The notes: generated by a model from the letters alone, not told the origin. DNA of 36,949 nucleotides from a virus (IMGVR_UViG_3300025616_000020:1-36949); one strand, 5' to 3'. Positions 1 through 8,441 are shown, numbered from the stretch's first letter. Made by a program: numbers and translations.

Positions 1-84
1 ATGTTGCATGACCCTTCTCAAGAAAAATTTGCGTTGGGGTGGTTAAAAAGAGTTAATTTTTTAAAAATAATCCATCAGAACTAA
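1..84 (+). CDS. C-terminal end of an upstream gene (partial, unknown)
   Basis: An open frame runs from the first base of the window to a TAA at 82-84, giving about 27 residues that end in IIHQN. The ATG at position 1 may be an internal methionine, because no ribosome binding site can be seen before it. The peptide is basic with alternating hydrophobic residues. It is too short to assign a family. It is followed by a short hairpin (GGCTG at 94-98 with CAGCC at 108-112) just before the ribosome binding site of the next gene. Confidence 0.4.
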   Translation: MLHDPSQEKFALGWLKRVNFLKIIHQN

Positions 85-129
85 ATACTAATAGGCTGTT
101 GTTCTGTCAGCCGTAAAAGGAGAAATACT

Positions 130-867
130 ATGTATAAACAAAATTTTGTAGCAACTATTAAATGTAATGGAAGAATTTTGAGAGAACATGAAAATGATGT
201 AGTATATTTACCATTTAATACTGAGTATAGTATCTTACTTAAGAATAAAGATAGTAGAAAGGCTTCAGTAAATATCGAAGTTGATGGAAAAGACGTTCTA
301 AATGGTAATAGTTTAATAGTAAAAGGAAATGAGTCTCAAGAACTTAAAGGTTTTATGAGTGATATGAGTAATACAAATAGATTTAAATTCATTAATAAAA
401 CTGAAGATATTAGTAAATATAGAGGTGATAAAATTGATGATGGTTTAATTAAAGTATCGTTTCAGTTTGAAAAACATAAACCTGATCCAGTTATTATTAA
501 TAGTCCACAGTGGTATTATAATCCTGATATTCGTTATAGAGGTTTTGGAGATCAATATGGGTTTTCAAGTACAACCGTAAAATTTACAAGTAGTTCTAAT
601 TATTGTAATGCTGTAGTTACTGATTCATGCAATGATGGAATTACGGTTAAAGGAAGTAAAATTAACCAGAACTATAGTTATGGTAATATTGATTCACTTG
701 AACCAAACATACACACTATAGTTTTACATTTAAAAGGTGAAACAATAAATAAAAAAGAAATTCATAAACCTATAACTATAAGATCTAAACTTAAATGTTC
801 TACATGCGGTCGAGAGAATAAATCAATGAATAAGTTTTGTCATAATTGTGGAACCTTTTTAGATTAG
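130..867 (+). CDS. Hypothetical phage protein with C-terminal zinc ribbon
   Basis: The start is supported by AAAAGGAGA at 115-123. The protein has 245 residues. The first about 200 residues look beta-rich and have no recognisable catalytic motif. The last about 30 residues form a zinc ribbon with two CxxC pairs (CSTCG and CHNCG), a fold commonly used for structure or for protein or nucleic-acid contacts. I do not recognise a specific function. The position directly upstream of small lysis-like genes and virion genes suggests late expression, but this is inference only. Confidence 0.7.
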   Translation: MYKQNFVATIKCNGRILREHENDVVYLPFNTEYSILLKNKDSRKASVNIEVDGKDVLNGNSLIVKGNESQELKGFMSDMSNTNRFKFINKTEDISKYRGDKIDDGLIKVSFQFEKHKPDPVIINSPQWYYNPDIRYRGFGDQYGFSSTTVKFTSSSNYCNAVVTDSCNDGITVKGSKINQNYSYGNIDSLEPNIHTIVLHLKGETINKKEIHKPITIRSKLKCSTCGRENKSMNKFCHNCGTFLD

Positions 868-879
868 TATGGAGATTAT

Positions 880-1272
880 ATGGCATACCTTTTTGAATTA
901 ATATCTGATTATAATATATTAAATAAAAAAATAAAAGAAATTAAAACTATTTTATCATTTAAACAAACTGATGATTTAGCAAAAGAATTATTTAATATTT
1001 TAGAATTAAAACAGACTAAACTTTTACATATCACGGAAGCTAATAATTTAAGTAAAATGAATGTTGGAGGTACAGAAATATCTGTATCTACAGTGATAAT
1101 TATTAGAAATACAATAAAAGAAAAAATAGATTTGCTAACGAGTATGATAGATAATAAAGATTGTAATCTTGATAAAATAGAATTACAGAGACAAAGAGAT
1201 AAGTACTATAGTGAGTATATATTACTAACAATGGGAATTAATAGGAATGACCTAACTGTTACTATAGAATAG
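880..1272 (+). CDS. Small helical protein, possibly DIP1984/septicolysin-like
   Basis: The start has a GGAG at 870-873. The 130-residue product is Lys/Glu/Ile-rich and predicted mostly helical. A conserved-looking middle stretch contains NVGGTEIS followed by a helix. The arrangement of a helical N-terminus, a short loop and a second helical pair recalls the DIP1984/septicolysin-type small proteins, but similarity is judged by eye only. The next gene follows after 9 bases, so they are probably cotranscribed. No enzyme motif is visible. Confidence 0.6.
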   Translation: MAYLFELISDYNILNKKIKEIKTILSFKQTDDLAKELFNILELKQTKLLHITEANNLSKMNVGGTEISVSTVIIIRNTIKEKIDLLTSMIDNKDCNLDKIELQRQRDKYYSEYILLTMGINRNDLTVTIE

Positions 1273-1281
1273 GAGGTTAAT

Positions 1282-1515
1282 ATGAATTTTTTTACTAAGT
1301 TAATTTTTGATAAGATAGCAAAAAGTCTTGATGGTTATAAAACTACAATTGGTGGTGTTGGATTAGGTCTTTTAGCAATTATAGGTATTATAGGTCATTA
1401 TTGGCCAGAATCAAGTTGTCCTTCAATGGAGTTGGATAAAGCTTTAGAAATGTTAGCAGCATCTTTTACTATTCTTGGGGTTGGTGGTAAAATGGAAAAG
1501 ATTATTAAAAAATAG
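1282..1515 (+). CDS. Small membrane protein, candidate holin
   Basis: AGGAGG at 1271-1276 precedes the ATG. The 77-residue product has one clear transmembrane segment at about residues 25-42 (GGVGLGLLAIIGIIGHYW) and a weaker hydrophobic stretch at about 55-68. It has a short N-terminal region and a charged C-terminal tail (KMEKIIKK). Small phage proteins with this build (a DGYKT-like motif, a membrane helix, then an AAxxxILGVGGK-like segment) are often annotated as holins. The call rests on topology and context, because no lysozyme gene is visible in the window. Confidence 0.55.
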   Translation: MNFFTKLIFDKIAKSLDGYKTTIGGVGLGLLAIIGIIGHYWPESSCPSMELDKALEMLAASFTILGVGGKMEKIIKK

Positions 1516-1523
1516 AGGTTATT

Positions 1524-1787
1524 ATGGGAATTAAAATAATAGATAATATCGAGTTACCGAACCAATTTCAGATTTCTATTTCAGGAATATGGAATTGGTT
1601 TAGGAATAGGCGTATCAAAAATGATTTAAATAACATTAAAAAATGGGGGGAATATGGAGATTACGAGTTTACTACAATTACTGGTTGCACTTCCATCACT
1701 AGTGACAATGGTGAGGGAATTGATGAAGTTAGCAGAAGATACGATGGGTCCAGGAACTGGAGCGGAAAAAAAGAAAACGGTTCTTGA
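1524..1787 (+). CDS. Short hypothetical protein, 3' half overlaps next gene
   Basis: The ATG at 1524 follows AGAGGT and would give 87 residues. Only the first about 43 residues (up to KKWGEYGD) have a protein-like composition with amphipathic, Trp-containing segments. The remaining half lies over the next gene in another frame and looks like out-of-frame translation (Ser/Thr/Gly/Arg rich). It may be a real small gene with a readthrough tail, a frameshifted remnant, or spurious. Confidence 0.35.
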   Translation: MGIKIIDNIELPNQFQISISGIWNWFRNRRIKNDLNNIKKWGEYGDYEFTTITGCTSITSDNGEGIDEVSRRYDGSRNWSGKKENGS

Positions 1788-1890
1788 GAGTATAGCGGCA
1801 ATTATTAATAATACCGAAATATGGACTAAAGTTCAAACAATGTTTTCAAAGTTAATTGATTTGATTGCTATATTTAAACCAAAAAACTAA
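1654..1890 (+). CDS. Small amphipathic phage protein, lysis-cassette type
   Basis: The G-run at 1645-1650 provides a ribosome binding site before ATG 1654. The 78-residue protein has a hydrophobic N-terminal helix, a short GPGTGAEKKK linker, and a second amphipathic helix ending in IFKPKN. Small proteins of this pattern are frequent next to phage holins. No catalytic residues are seen. The start lies inside the preceding 1524-1787 frame, so only one of the two may be expressed over the overlap. Confidence 0.6.
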   Translation: MEITSLLQLLVALPSLVTMVRELMKLAEDTMGPGTGAEKKKTVLESIAAIINNTEIWTKVQTMFSKLIDLIAIFKPKN

Positions 1891-1910
1891 TTAATTGGAG
1901 AATTATAGAT

Positions 1911-2504
1911 ATGATTGTCTCTGTGCTAGGTAAAGCTAGATCGGGTAAAAATACATTTGCTGAAATATTAGCTGAAGAACTTTTTGATATAACTAAAAGA
2001 AAGTTTATTTTTATGGCTTTCGCTCATGAACTAAAACTTAGAGTACAGACTGAATTTGATCTAAGTTATGAACAATTATGGGGAAATCAAAAAGAAGCTC
2101 CAGATCATAGATACCCAAAAAATAATTCTAATAATATTTTTTGGGCGCCAAGAGAAATATTACAAGAATATGGTGAATTATATCGTAAGATAGACTATGA
2201 TTTTTGGGTAAAATCTTTATTAAGACTTATAGATGAAAAAGAATATAAGAATGTAATAATAACAGATGTAAGATATCCAAATGAAGCAGATGCGATTACA
2301 AAAAGAAAAGGTTTTATTATAAAAGTAACCAGTGAAAGAGACGGTAAAGAACAGATACATGGTCAAGATCATATATCTGAAACAGCATTAGATAATTATG
2401 ATAATATAGATTTTCATGTTACTAATGATGGTACTATTCAAGATTTAAGAATTACTGCTAAACAAGTAGCTAAATTTATAATAGATAGTCAGAAAATAAG
2501 GTGA
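1911..2504 (+). CDS. Deoxynucleoside monophosphate kinase, T4 gp1-like
   Basis: The 197-residue protein begins with a P-loop at residues 7-15 (GKARSGKNT). It continues with the arrangement typical of phage dNMP kinases: an FAHELK segment near residue 38, a WAPREILQEYGE motif, and a later VIITDVRYPNEAD strand-loop near 118-130 that would line the nucleotide site. Such enzymes phosphorylate dNMPs to dNDPs to supply phage DNA synthesis. The length and motif order match the family. GGAG precedes the start. Its placement among structural genes is not unusual for large phages. Confidence 0.85.
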   Translation: MIVSVLGKARSGKNTFAEILAEELFDITKRKFIFMAFAHELKLRVQTEFDLSYEQLWGNQKEAPDHRYPKNNSNNIFWAPREILQEYGELYRKIDYDFWVKSLLRLIDEKEYKNVIITDVRYPNEADAITKRKGFIIKVTSERDGKEQIHGQDHISETALDNYDNIDFHVTNDGTIQDLRITAKQVAKFIIDSQKIR

Positions 2505-2509
2505 TTTAA

Positions 2510-3358
2510 ATGACAACTCCATCTGGAGATATAGTACCTAGATCAAATGGAAGTGGTAAATTAGGAACAACTATAAAGAAGTGGCTGGAAGGTCACTTCT
2601 TTAATATTTTTGCTACTGGTGGTACCATTTCTGGCGTTAATATGATATCTGAAATTGGAGAAACTATTTCAGGTCCAGTAACTACTTCTGCTGGTATAGG
2701 TGATGCTATGAAACTTGCATCACTAGGAGTAGATGGTAAATTATCTTTGTCATTCATGCCTGATGGAGTAGCTGGAGAAATTGATAGTATAGCTACTTCA
2801 TCTGGTTCTATAGATGCTGGAAAAATACCAGAATTAGATTTATTAGGTTTACTTGATTTATCATTTTTTCCTGAAGGAATAGGAGGTACTACTTTTTCAG
2901 GAGTAACTGTATCTTCTGGTGTAGTAGATGCTGGAAAAATTCCTGAATTAGGATCTACTGGTAAACTAGACTTATCTTTTCTTCCAGAATGGTTTGGAAA
3001 TAGTGAAATATCAATGATTGTAGCATCAGAATCATTATCTGCAGGAGATATAGTAAATATTTATGAATATAATGGTCCAAAATGTAGAAAGGCATATGCT
3101 GGTTACTATGGAAAAGAAGCACATGGGTTTATTTCATTAGCAACAGAAAGTGGTACAACTACTCCAGTATATTACAATGGCATTAATTCAAATGTTTATG
3201 ATTTAGTTCCAGGTAAACAATTTCTTTCAACTACAGTATCTGGATTTTGTACCTCAACTATACCATATGGTTCTGAGGTTGTTTTTCAAGTAGTTGGGTT
3301 TGCTACTTCTGCAACATCAATGATTTTTCAACGTGAAACTCCAATTGTATTGTCTTAA
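2510..3358 (+). CDS. Virion structural/fibre protein with internal repeats
   Basis: The 282-residue Gly/Ser/Thr-rich protein starts after AAGGTG. Residues about 60-160 hold three imperfect repeats of the type DAGKIPEL-x3-GKLDLSFLPE, separated by ISG/VSSG turns, a pattern seen in phage fibre and baseplate-associated proteins. The C-terminal about 110 residues resemble compact beta domains found in other phage tail proteins (SLSAGDIVNIYEYNG and a later FQVVGFATSA). It is probably a tail or head fibre component. The exact location is unknown. Confidence 0.6.
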   Translation: MTTPSGDIVPRSNGSGKLGTTIKKWLEGHFFNIFATGGTISGVNMISEIGETISGPVTTSAGIGDAMKLASLGVDGKLSLSFMPDGVAGEIDSIATSSGSIDAGKIPELDLLGLLDLSFFPEGIGGTTFSGVTVSSGVVDAGKIPELGSTGKLDLSFLPEWFGNSEISMIVASESLSAGDIVNIYEYNGPKCRKAYAGYYGKEAHGFISLATESGTTTPVYYNGINSNVYDLVPGKQFLSTTVSGFCTSTIPYGSEVVFQVVGFATSATSMIFQRETPIVLS

Positions 3359-3388
3359 ATATAATATTAATTTAATAAGGTAAATATT

Positions 3389-3781
3389 ATGGCAAGTTCT
3401 AAACGTCCACTTTGTTTATATTCAACAATAATTAAAGAACTATTGGTGGGAGATTCTATAGCTATAGCAGGAGAATATAAACTTACTTATTCTTCAGCTA
3501 TAAGTGTAGATTTTACTTCCTATGATATTCAATCAGTAGTATTAACTGGAAATACAGTATTTACTCTTAATAATATAGTAAACGGTAAACATTGTTCTTT
3601 AGTAGTTACACAAGATTCGGCGGGCAACAGAATAGCAACTTTTGCTAATACCATAAAATGGTATCAAGGTATAATTCCAACTTTATCTATAGCTAGTAGT
3701 ATAACAGATATATTTACTTTTGTTAAATCTAGAGATATACTTTATGGATATTGTTCTAAAGCTTTTAAGGAAGGTAGTTAG
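3389..3781 (+). CDS. Small structural protein, paralogue of the next gene
   Basis: The 130-residue protein is beta-rich and carries LTGNTVFTLNNIVNGKHCSL, a late TIKWYQGIIPTLS segment and an IFTFVKSRD element. This arrangement is common at the end of phage tail fibre proteins. The next gene (3784) repeats the same scheme at clearly lower identity, so the two form a tandem duplication. A ribosome binding site (AAGG at 3379-3382) precedes the ATG. A role as a fibre-tip or decoration module is likely but not shown. Confidence 0.55.
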   Translation: MASSKRPLCLYSTIIKELLVGDSIAIAGEYKLTYSSAISVDFTSYDIQSVVLTGNTVFTLNNIVNGKHCSLVVTQDSAGNRIATFANTIKWYQGIIPTLSIASSITDIFTFVKSRDILYGYCSKAFKEGS

Positions 3782-3783
3782 TT

Positions 3784-4161
3784 ATGGGTGATAAAAAACC
3801 ACGTTGTATTTATTCAGGTGAGATTGAAGAATTACATGATGGTGATTCTATAGCTATAGGAGGGGAATTACAACTTGTTTATAACTCATATTTAAATATT
3901 GATTTTACATCGTGTGATACTCAATCAATTATATTAATAGGTGATACACTAATTAATTTCTCTAACTTTATTAATGGAAAACATTGTAGATTGATTATAA
4001 TACAAGATGATGCTGGAAGTAGAAAAGTATTATTTACGAATAGTTTAAAATGGCCTCAAGGAATACTACCAATATTATCAATTTTACCAAATTCAATTGA
4101 TATTTTTACTTTTATTAAATCTAGAGATATTATTTATGGAGATTATTTAAAAAATTTTTAG
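3784..4161 (+). CDS. Small structural protein, tandem paralogue
   Basis: The 125-residue protein shares with the preceding gene the order C-x-YS near the N-terminus, GDSIAI-GGE/AGE, an FTS-D-QS strand, NGKHC, the LKWPQGILP segment and the FTFIKSRDI-YG end. It starts two bases after the previous stop, with its ribosome binding site (AAGG) inside the end of that gene, so translation is probably coupled. Divergence between the copies suggests an old duplication with specialised roles in the virion. Confidence 0.55.
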   Translation: MGDKKPRCIYSGEIEELHDGDSIAIGGELQLVYNSYLNIDFTSCDTQSIILIGDTLINFSNFINGKHCRLIIIQDDAGSRKVLFTNSLKWPQGILPILSILPNSIDIFTFIKSRDIIYGDYLKNF

Positions 4162-4175
4162 GGCGGGAGAAATAA

Positions 4176-5636
4176 ATGGCATATAAAATAACAGTATCTA
4201 AATATTGTACAAATAGACAAGTAGCATTAACTGAAATATTTACTCAACTAGAATCAATGGGATGGACAATAGTAGATGGAAATTTTACATCTAAAGTAAT
4301 AGCTTATACATCAGTAGATGTAACTAATAATCTATTTACTTCAGTAGGACATGGATTAACAAATGGAACTCCATGTCAAATAACTTCTACTGGAACTATT
4401 CCAGGTGGACTTGCTATAGTAACCCAATATTATGTAGTTAATCAAGCTAAAGATACATTTAAATTAGCAACTACTTATAATGGAACTGCTATTGATATTA
4501 CTAGTCAAGGAACTGGAAATCATACTATCTCAGAGTCATGGAGAATATACAAATCTAATGGTGAAAATTCTGATAAGATTTATGAGTATATTCAAATTAA
4601 TTTTTTAGCTGCAAATATTATAAATTTTTATGCTGCGTATTACTATAATATTGATACAAGGGTATTAGTTGGAAATATGTATAGTAGTATTACTCCAAAC
4701 ATTACAACTTCAGAAACAGGTTTTTATATTTTCGTACATGGAAATAAAAATTTAGTTGCTGTAACTTCAAAAATATCTGCTACATATACTAGAGCATTAT
4801 TTGGTCATTTTCCAAAAATAATGGGTGATACTACTCTAACTACTTTAACCAATAGTATAGCTGTTGGATCTGGTGTTACTATAACAGTAGCAAGCACTAC
4901 TGGGTTTGATATAACTACTACTTATCAAATAATAGGAGCATCTGGTGAAGGTCGTGATCCTATAACTATTTCTTCTATTACTAATTCTACTCAAATGGTA
5001 GTGACTAGTGTACCAAGAAGTTATTGTTCTGGTGCTTTTATTGGAGCCTATCCTTCAACATTTGGGATATTAAATACTAATGCTCTCAATTTTTATTGGA
5101 CATGTCCTATAAGTATTACTGGTGTTGCTAATTGTGCTGTTCAAACTTATGGTTCGATATATTTAAAAAATTTAGATTACGTTGCTCCTGATTTTAGATC
5201 TAAAAAATATATACTTCAACCACTTGTATTTAGCTCAGTATATGATGGTTTATATGGATCAACTTCTTATGGGGCACCATATTGTGATGAATTTATACTG
5301 CAGTCTCCTACAATAGGACTAACAAGTGAAGATACGTTTGCAGTAAATACTTTAGTAACTGGTACTTCGACTGGATCAAATACATCAAGTGTTTTAAATG
5401 ATACTTCTAAAACTTGGACAGTAAATGCTTATACTAATAAAGTAGTTATAATTACTGCTGGTATAGGTGTAGGACAAATTAAAAAAATAGCTTCCAATAC
5501 TGCAACATCTTTAACACTGGATGGAAATTGGACCTTTGAAGTTACTCCTACGGTAACTAGTGTTTATTCTATTTGTGATGAAGGATACCGATACTTGATG
5601 CCTAATATGTATATAGCAGCAAGGGAGGGATATTAA
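4176..5636 (+). CDS. Large beta-rich virion protein (tail/fibre)
   Basis: The 486-residue protein starts after GGCGGGAG. Residues about 45-115 form a recognisable phage beta module (SVGHGLTNGTPCQI, then YYVVNQAKDTFKLA and GTGNHTI) found in many tail proteins. The rest is Thr/Ser/Tyr-rich with repeated strand-turn segments and no enzymatic motif. A second segment at about 390-460 (SNTSSVLNDTSKTWTVNAY then ATSLTLDGNW) is a typical surface-displayed module. It is followed with a 1-base overlap by a small gene. Confidence 0.65.
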   Translation: MAYKITVSKYCTNRQVALTEIFTQLESMGWTIVDGNFTSKVIAYTSVDVTNNLFTSVGHGLTNGTPCQITSTGTIPGGLAIVTQYYVVNQAKDTFKLATTYNGTAIDITSQGTGNHTISESWRIYKSNGENSDKIYEYIQINFLAANIINFYAAYYYNIDTRVLVGNMYSSITPNITTSETGFYIFVHGNKNLVAVTSKISATYTRALFGHFPKIMGDTTLTTLTNSIAVGSGVTITVASTTGFDITTTYQIIGASGEGRDPITISSITNSTQMVVTSVPRSYCSGAFIGAYPSTFGILNTNALNFYWTCPISITGVANCAVQTYGSIYLKNLDYVAPDFRSKKYILQPLVFSSVYDGLYGSTSYGAPYCDEFILQSPTIGLTSEDTFAVNTLVTGTSTGSNTSSVLNDTSKTWTVNAYTNKVVIITAGIGVGQIKKIASNTATSLTLDGNWTFEVTPTVTSVYSICDEGYRYLMPNMYIAAREGY

Positions 5637-5854
5637 TGGCGCATAAATTAGCTATGAAATTAGATGTAACATCTATAGTTAATGGTATCAAAATGGGTAC
5701 TAAAAATGATGGTAATTATTTTTCATATAGAACTTGTTTTTCGGCGAAAAAAATAACTTCTATAACTTCAAATTGTAAATATTTTAACAACCCTGGATTC
5801 GTTTGTCCATTATCTGCATATAGAGAACCAGGTATGTTTCAAATAAATGGTTAA
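5636..5854 (+). CDS. Small Cys-containing hypothetical protein
   Basis: A 72-residue product whose ATG overlaps the preceding stop codon (TAATG), implying translational coupling. It contains three cysteines in the C-terminal half and several aromatic residues. The size and position next to a virion protein suggest a small virion accessory or chaperone protein. I do not recognise a family. Confidence 0.55.
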   Translation: MAHKLAMKLDVTSIVNGIKMGTKNDGNYFSYRTCFSAKKITSITSNCKYFNNPGFVCPLSAYREPGMFQING

Positions 5855-5877
5855 CTAAAAATAAAAGGAGATTAAAA

Positions 5878-6162
5878 ATGGCTAAAAAAATTAGTGACTT
5901 TGTAGTAAGTATTAAACCAGAAGATGTAGTTTATACGAACTTTAATACTAGTAAAAATGGTTACAATAGCGCCCGTATCGTAGCTAATGCACCAGGAGAA
6001 AAATCTTTTCTTAGTGTTAGTATAGAATGGGAAGATAACCAAGTACCAGATTTTGTAATGGAGATGATGATGTTTATAAAGAATAGTGGTACAGCAACCG
6101 CAGGAGTTTTGGCGGGCAAAGAAAAAGATTATGAAGAATATTCTAAAACACTTGACAAATAG
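5878..6162 (+). CDS. Hypothetical protein of structural region
   Basis: AAAAGGAG precedes the start. The 94-residue acidic protein has an alternating strand pattern in its first 50 residues and a helical second half (DFVMEMMMFIKN, then a Lys/Glu-rich tail). There is no catalytic motif. It ends just before a free-standing homing endonuclease, so it is the last of the first structural block. The function is unknown. Confidence 0.55.
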   Translation: MAKKISDFVVSIKPEDVVYTNFNTSKNGYNSARIVANAPGEKSFLSVSIEWEDNQVPDFVMEMMMFIKNSGTATAGVLAGKEKDYEEYSKTLDK

Positions 6163-6185
6163 AAATAGATGACTATAATATAGAT

Positions 6186-6884
6186 ATGAGAAAAAAACTA
6201 ACTATAGAATACATAAGATCGGAATTTGAAAAGGAAGGGTATACTCTTCTATCGGAGGAGTATGTTAATAATAAAACTAAGATGGACTATATCTGTTCTA
6301 AAGGTCACAAACATAGTATGAGATGGGGTAGTTGGCATAACAGTAATAGGTGCCCAACTTGTGCTGGGTTATTTAAACTTACTATAGAATATATTAGGGA
6401 ATCATTAGAAAAAGATGGTTACATTCTTTTATCTAAAGAGTATATTAATACTAGTACTAAGTTAGATTACATGTGTAATAATAAACACCAGCATTCTATG
6501 AAATGGAATAAATGGCAACAAGGAAGAAGGTGTCCAATATGTAGAGCTATTAAATTTTCAGGGTCAGGAAATCCAAGATGGTTAGGTGGTGTATCTTATG
6601 AGCCATACTGTGAAATTTGGAAAGATAGAGAATACAAACATGATCTACGTGAACGAGATGGCAATAGATGTTTAAATCCTTACTGTGATTCTAAAAAACC
6701 TGAAGATTTAACTATTCATCACATTGACTATAATAAAAAGAATTGTAGTCCTAATAATCTAATAACAGTATGTAGAACTTGTAATTTTAAAGCAAATATA
6801 GACCGTGATTGGCATACTACATGGTATCAAGCAATAATAAAAAATAGATATGGAGGTGTTAAAAATGCCTATATCAATGACTGA
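6186..6884 (+). CDS. Free-standing HNH homing endonuclease with two Cys-rich modules
   Basis: The 232-residue protein has two copies of an about 58-residue module (residues about 4-61 and 64-121). Each runs from LTIEYIRxxxExxGYxLLSxEY through K-x-DY-x-C-x-KGH to a closing RCPxC pair. Modules of this kind are probably zinc-stabilised DNA-binding units. Residues about 130-225 are an HNH nuclease domain with an ERDGNRCLNPYC knuckle, the IHHIDYNKKNCSP core and a CRTCN pair. It closely resembles the C-terminus of the endonuclease at 21676. No strong ribosome binding site is seen, and its end overlaps the start region of the next gene. It is a selfish element in an intergenic position. Confidence 0.85.
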   Translation: MRKKLTIEYIRSEFEKEGYTLLSEEYVNNKTKMDYICSKGHKHSMRWGSWHNSNRCPTCAGLFKLTIEYIRESLEKDGYILLSKEYINTSTKLDYMCNNKHQHSMKWNKWQQGRRCPICRAIKFSGSGNPRWLGGVSYEPYCEIWKDREYKHDLRERDGNRCLNPYCDSKKPEDLTIHHIDYNKKNCSPNNLITVCRTCNFKANIDRDWHTTWYQAIIKNRYGGVKNAYIND

Positions 6885-7107
6885 ATTTGAAAATCCAAAA
6901 TTTAGTAAACTTCAAAATCGTTACCCTATGTCATACCAAAAAAATGACAGATTTAATGAAGTAAACCCGATGAATTATACGGAAAGGTTTCAGGGTTCGG
7001 AAGGGCGTGGTGGTTTTAAGTTCGGCGGATACAATCCGAATTCGCAGTCTACTCGTATTGAAAGAATAAATTTGTGGTCAGACAATATAACTTTAAGACC
7101 CTATTAA
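6865..7107 (+). CDS. Small hypothetical protein
   Basis: ATG 6865 is preferred over the upstream in-frame ATG at 6850 because GGAGGTG at 6853-6859 is correctly spaced from it. The product has 80 residues, is Asn/Arg/Pro-rich and probably weakly structured, with a Gly/Phe-rich segment (GRGGFKFGGYNPNS). It overlaps the end of the homing endonuclease by 20 bases. The function is unknown. Confidence 0.5.
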   Translation: MPISMTEFENPKFSKLQNRYPMSYQKNDRFNEVNPMNYTERFQGSEGRGGFKFGGYNPNSQSTRIERINLWSDNITLRPY

Positions 7108-7126
7108 CAGAAGGAAAGGAGATACT

Positions 7127-7690
7127 ATGCTTACATCAGAGGAAAAGGTAAAATTTTTCGAGCCAGAATTAAATAGAATTTTTGATAAAAAACTTAGAGA
7201 GTTTACTAGGTTATGTGTAACTCAGGCTCCAGATTATTTGTTTGAAGATTGCCCATCGAGTTCCAGTGGTAAATATCATCCATTGGATGAAATTTGCCAT
7301 GTTGGGACGATTATACATACGAAAAAAGTGTTCACAATGGCATATGAATTTGTGAAAGGGTTGGATTGCGAAGAACATAGGGATGAAGTTCTATCTGCAG
7401 CTATTATCCATGACCTAAGGAAACAAGGAATTACTCATTCAGGACACACTGTTAAGGATCATGCAAATCATGCTGTTAATTTGATTGATGAAGTTCAGGA
7501 AGCCACACAATTACTAACAAAGCAGCAACATGATCTTATTCGTAGATGCGTAGGATTTCATTACGGACCCTGGAGTGAAGACCCTTGGAAGAAGTCTATG
7601 GATAATTATACTCGTGAAGAATTAGCTCTGTATCTATCTGATTTTACAGTATCTAAGAGGTTTATAACTACAGATTATAGGAGAGATTAA
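7127..7690 (+). CDS. HD-domain phosphohydrolase-like protein
   Basis: The 187-residue protein begins after AAAGGAGA. It shows the HD superfamily pattern of metal ligands: H58/H64 in the HVGTIIH segment, the H95-D96 doublet in AAIIHDLRK, histidines at 111-115 (DHANH) and D172 in LYLSDF. HD proteins hydrolyse phosphate esters of nucleotides or cyclic or alarmone nucleotides. The substrate cannot be read from sequence. In phages such genes may reshape nucleotide pools or counter host signalling. It is probably cotranscribed with the next three genes, whose ends touch or overlap. Confidence 0.75.
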   Translation: MLTSEEKVKFFEPELNRIFDKKLREFTRLCVTQAPDYLFEDCPSSSSGKYHPLDEICHVGTIIHTKKVFTMAYEFVKGLDCEEHRDEVLSAAIIHDLRKQGITHSGHTVKDHANHAVNLIDEVQEATQLLTKQQHDLIRRCVGFHYGPWSEDPWKKSMDNYTREELALYLSDFTVSKRFITTDYRRD

Positions 7691-8023
7691 ATGAATAGTC
7701 AACTAGTAAAGGATTTGCAGAAAGGAATTACTAATGCACCATCGTCTAATCAACAATTGGATCCAGGATCACCACGTAGATATGAACCAGCTTCTGGGTT
7801 AAAGAAACATAACGAAAAGATACATAAGGAAAGCAGATATGCTACTGAATATAAAAATTTACCTTTTACATTTAGAAAACCAATTAAACCTAAGGGTAGA
7901 AATGCTTATTTACGGTGCGACAACTGTGGACATATTACTTCGGGGTCGTCTGCTACAGTAGGAGTTATATGCAACTCGTGTAATCAATTTTCTACAGTTA
8001 AGGAGGTGGAATTTGATAAATGA
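7691..8023 (+). CDS. Small zinc-ribbon protein
   Basis: The start immediately follows the previous stop (TAA then ATG), with GGAGAG upstream. The 110-residue protein has a disordered, Pro/Gln/Arg-rich N-terminus and a C-terminal zinc ribbon (CDNCG then about 18 residues and CNSCN). A basic region precedes the ribbon, which favours nucleic-acid binding. No further function can be assigned. Confidence 0.6.
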   Translation: MNSQLVKDLQKGITNAPSSNQQLDPGSPRRYEPASGLKKHNEKIHKESRYATEYKNLPFTFRKPIKPKGRNAYLRCDNCGHITSGSSATVGVICNSCNQFSTVKEVEFDK

Positions 8024-8441
8024 AATTAATAAGAGAGGTCGTCCAATAGGATATAAATTAAGTGAGGATAGTAAAGATGCTATCAGTAAGGCTAAAGTTG
8101 GTCAGGTACATAGACAAACAACTAAAGATCAGATATCTCAGTCATTAATTACATACTTCAGAAAAAAAAATCCAATTTCCGTGGAGATGGCGAAGCGTTA
8201 TAATAAAGTAGGTGACGATGATACTAGAAATTGGATTAGCGATTTTAGTGATGAATTAGACATAGTTACTAATATAATGACAGATAAGTCTATTAGAAAT
8301 AAATGCAAAATAGAAATTACTTGTGGACATAATATAGAATATTATTCACATAATGTTACTCCTGAATTAATTCTAATATTTAAGGAACATTGTGAGGAAT
8401 GTAATTTAGATCCAGAAGATATTATAGAGGAGTCACATTAA
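8013..8441 (+). CDS. NUMOD3-like small DNA-binding protein, TTG start
   Basis: The start is a TTG at 8013, supported by AGGAGG at 8001-8006, and it overlaps the previous gene by 11 bases. Residues about 8-45 (RGRPIGYKLSED then ISKAKVGQ and TKDQISQSL) match the NUMOD3 pattern, a DNA-binding motif normally found in homing endonucleases. Here no nuclease domain follows. The C-terminal part has a CGH and a CEEC that may bind zinc. Its position directly before the putative small terminase allows a role in DNA recognition or late regulation, but this is inference. Confidence 0.55.
   Translation: MINEINKRGRPIGYKLSEDSKDAISKAKVGQVHRQTTKDQISQSLITYFRKKNPISVEMAKRYNKVGDDDTRNWISDFSDELDIVTNIMTDKSIRNKCKIEITCGHNIEYYSHNVTPELILIFKEHCEECNLDPEDIIEESH

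Noticed and set aside
3389-4161. Frameshifted single gene split into two
   Set aside because: Both parts have their own start and the same internal order of motifs, so they are tandem paralogues rather than halves of one gene.
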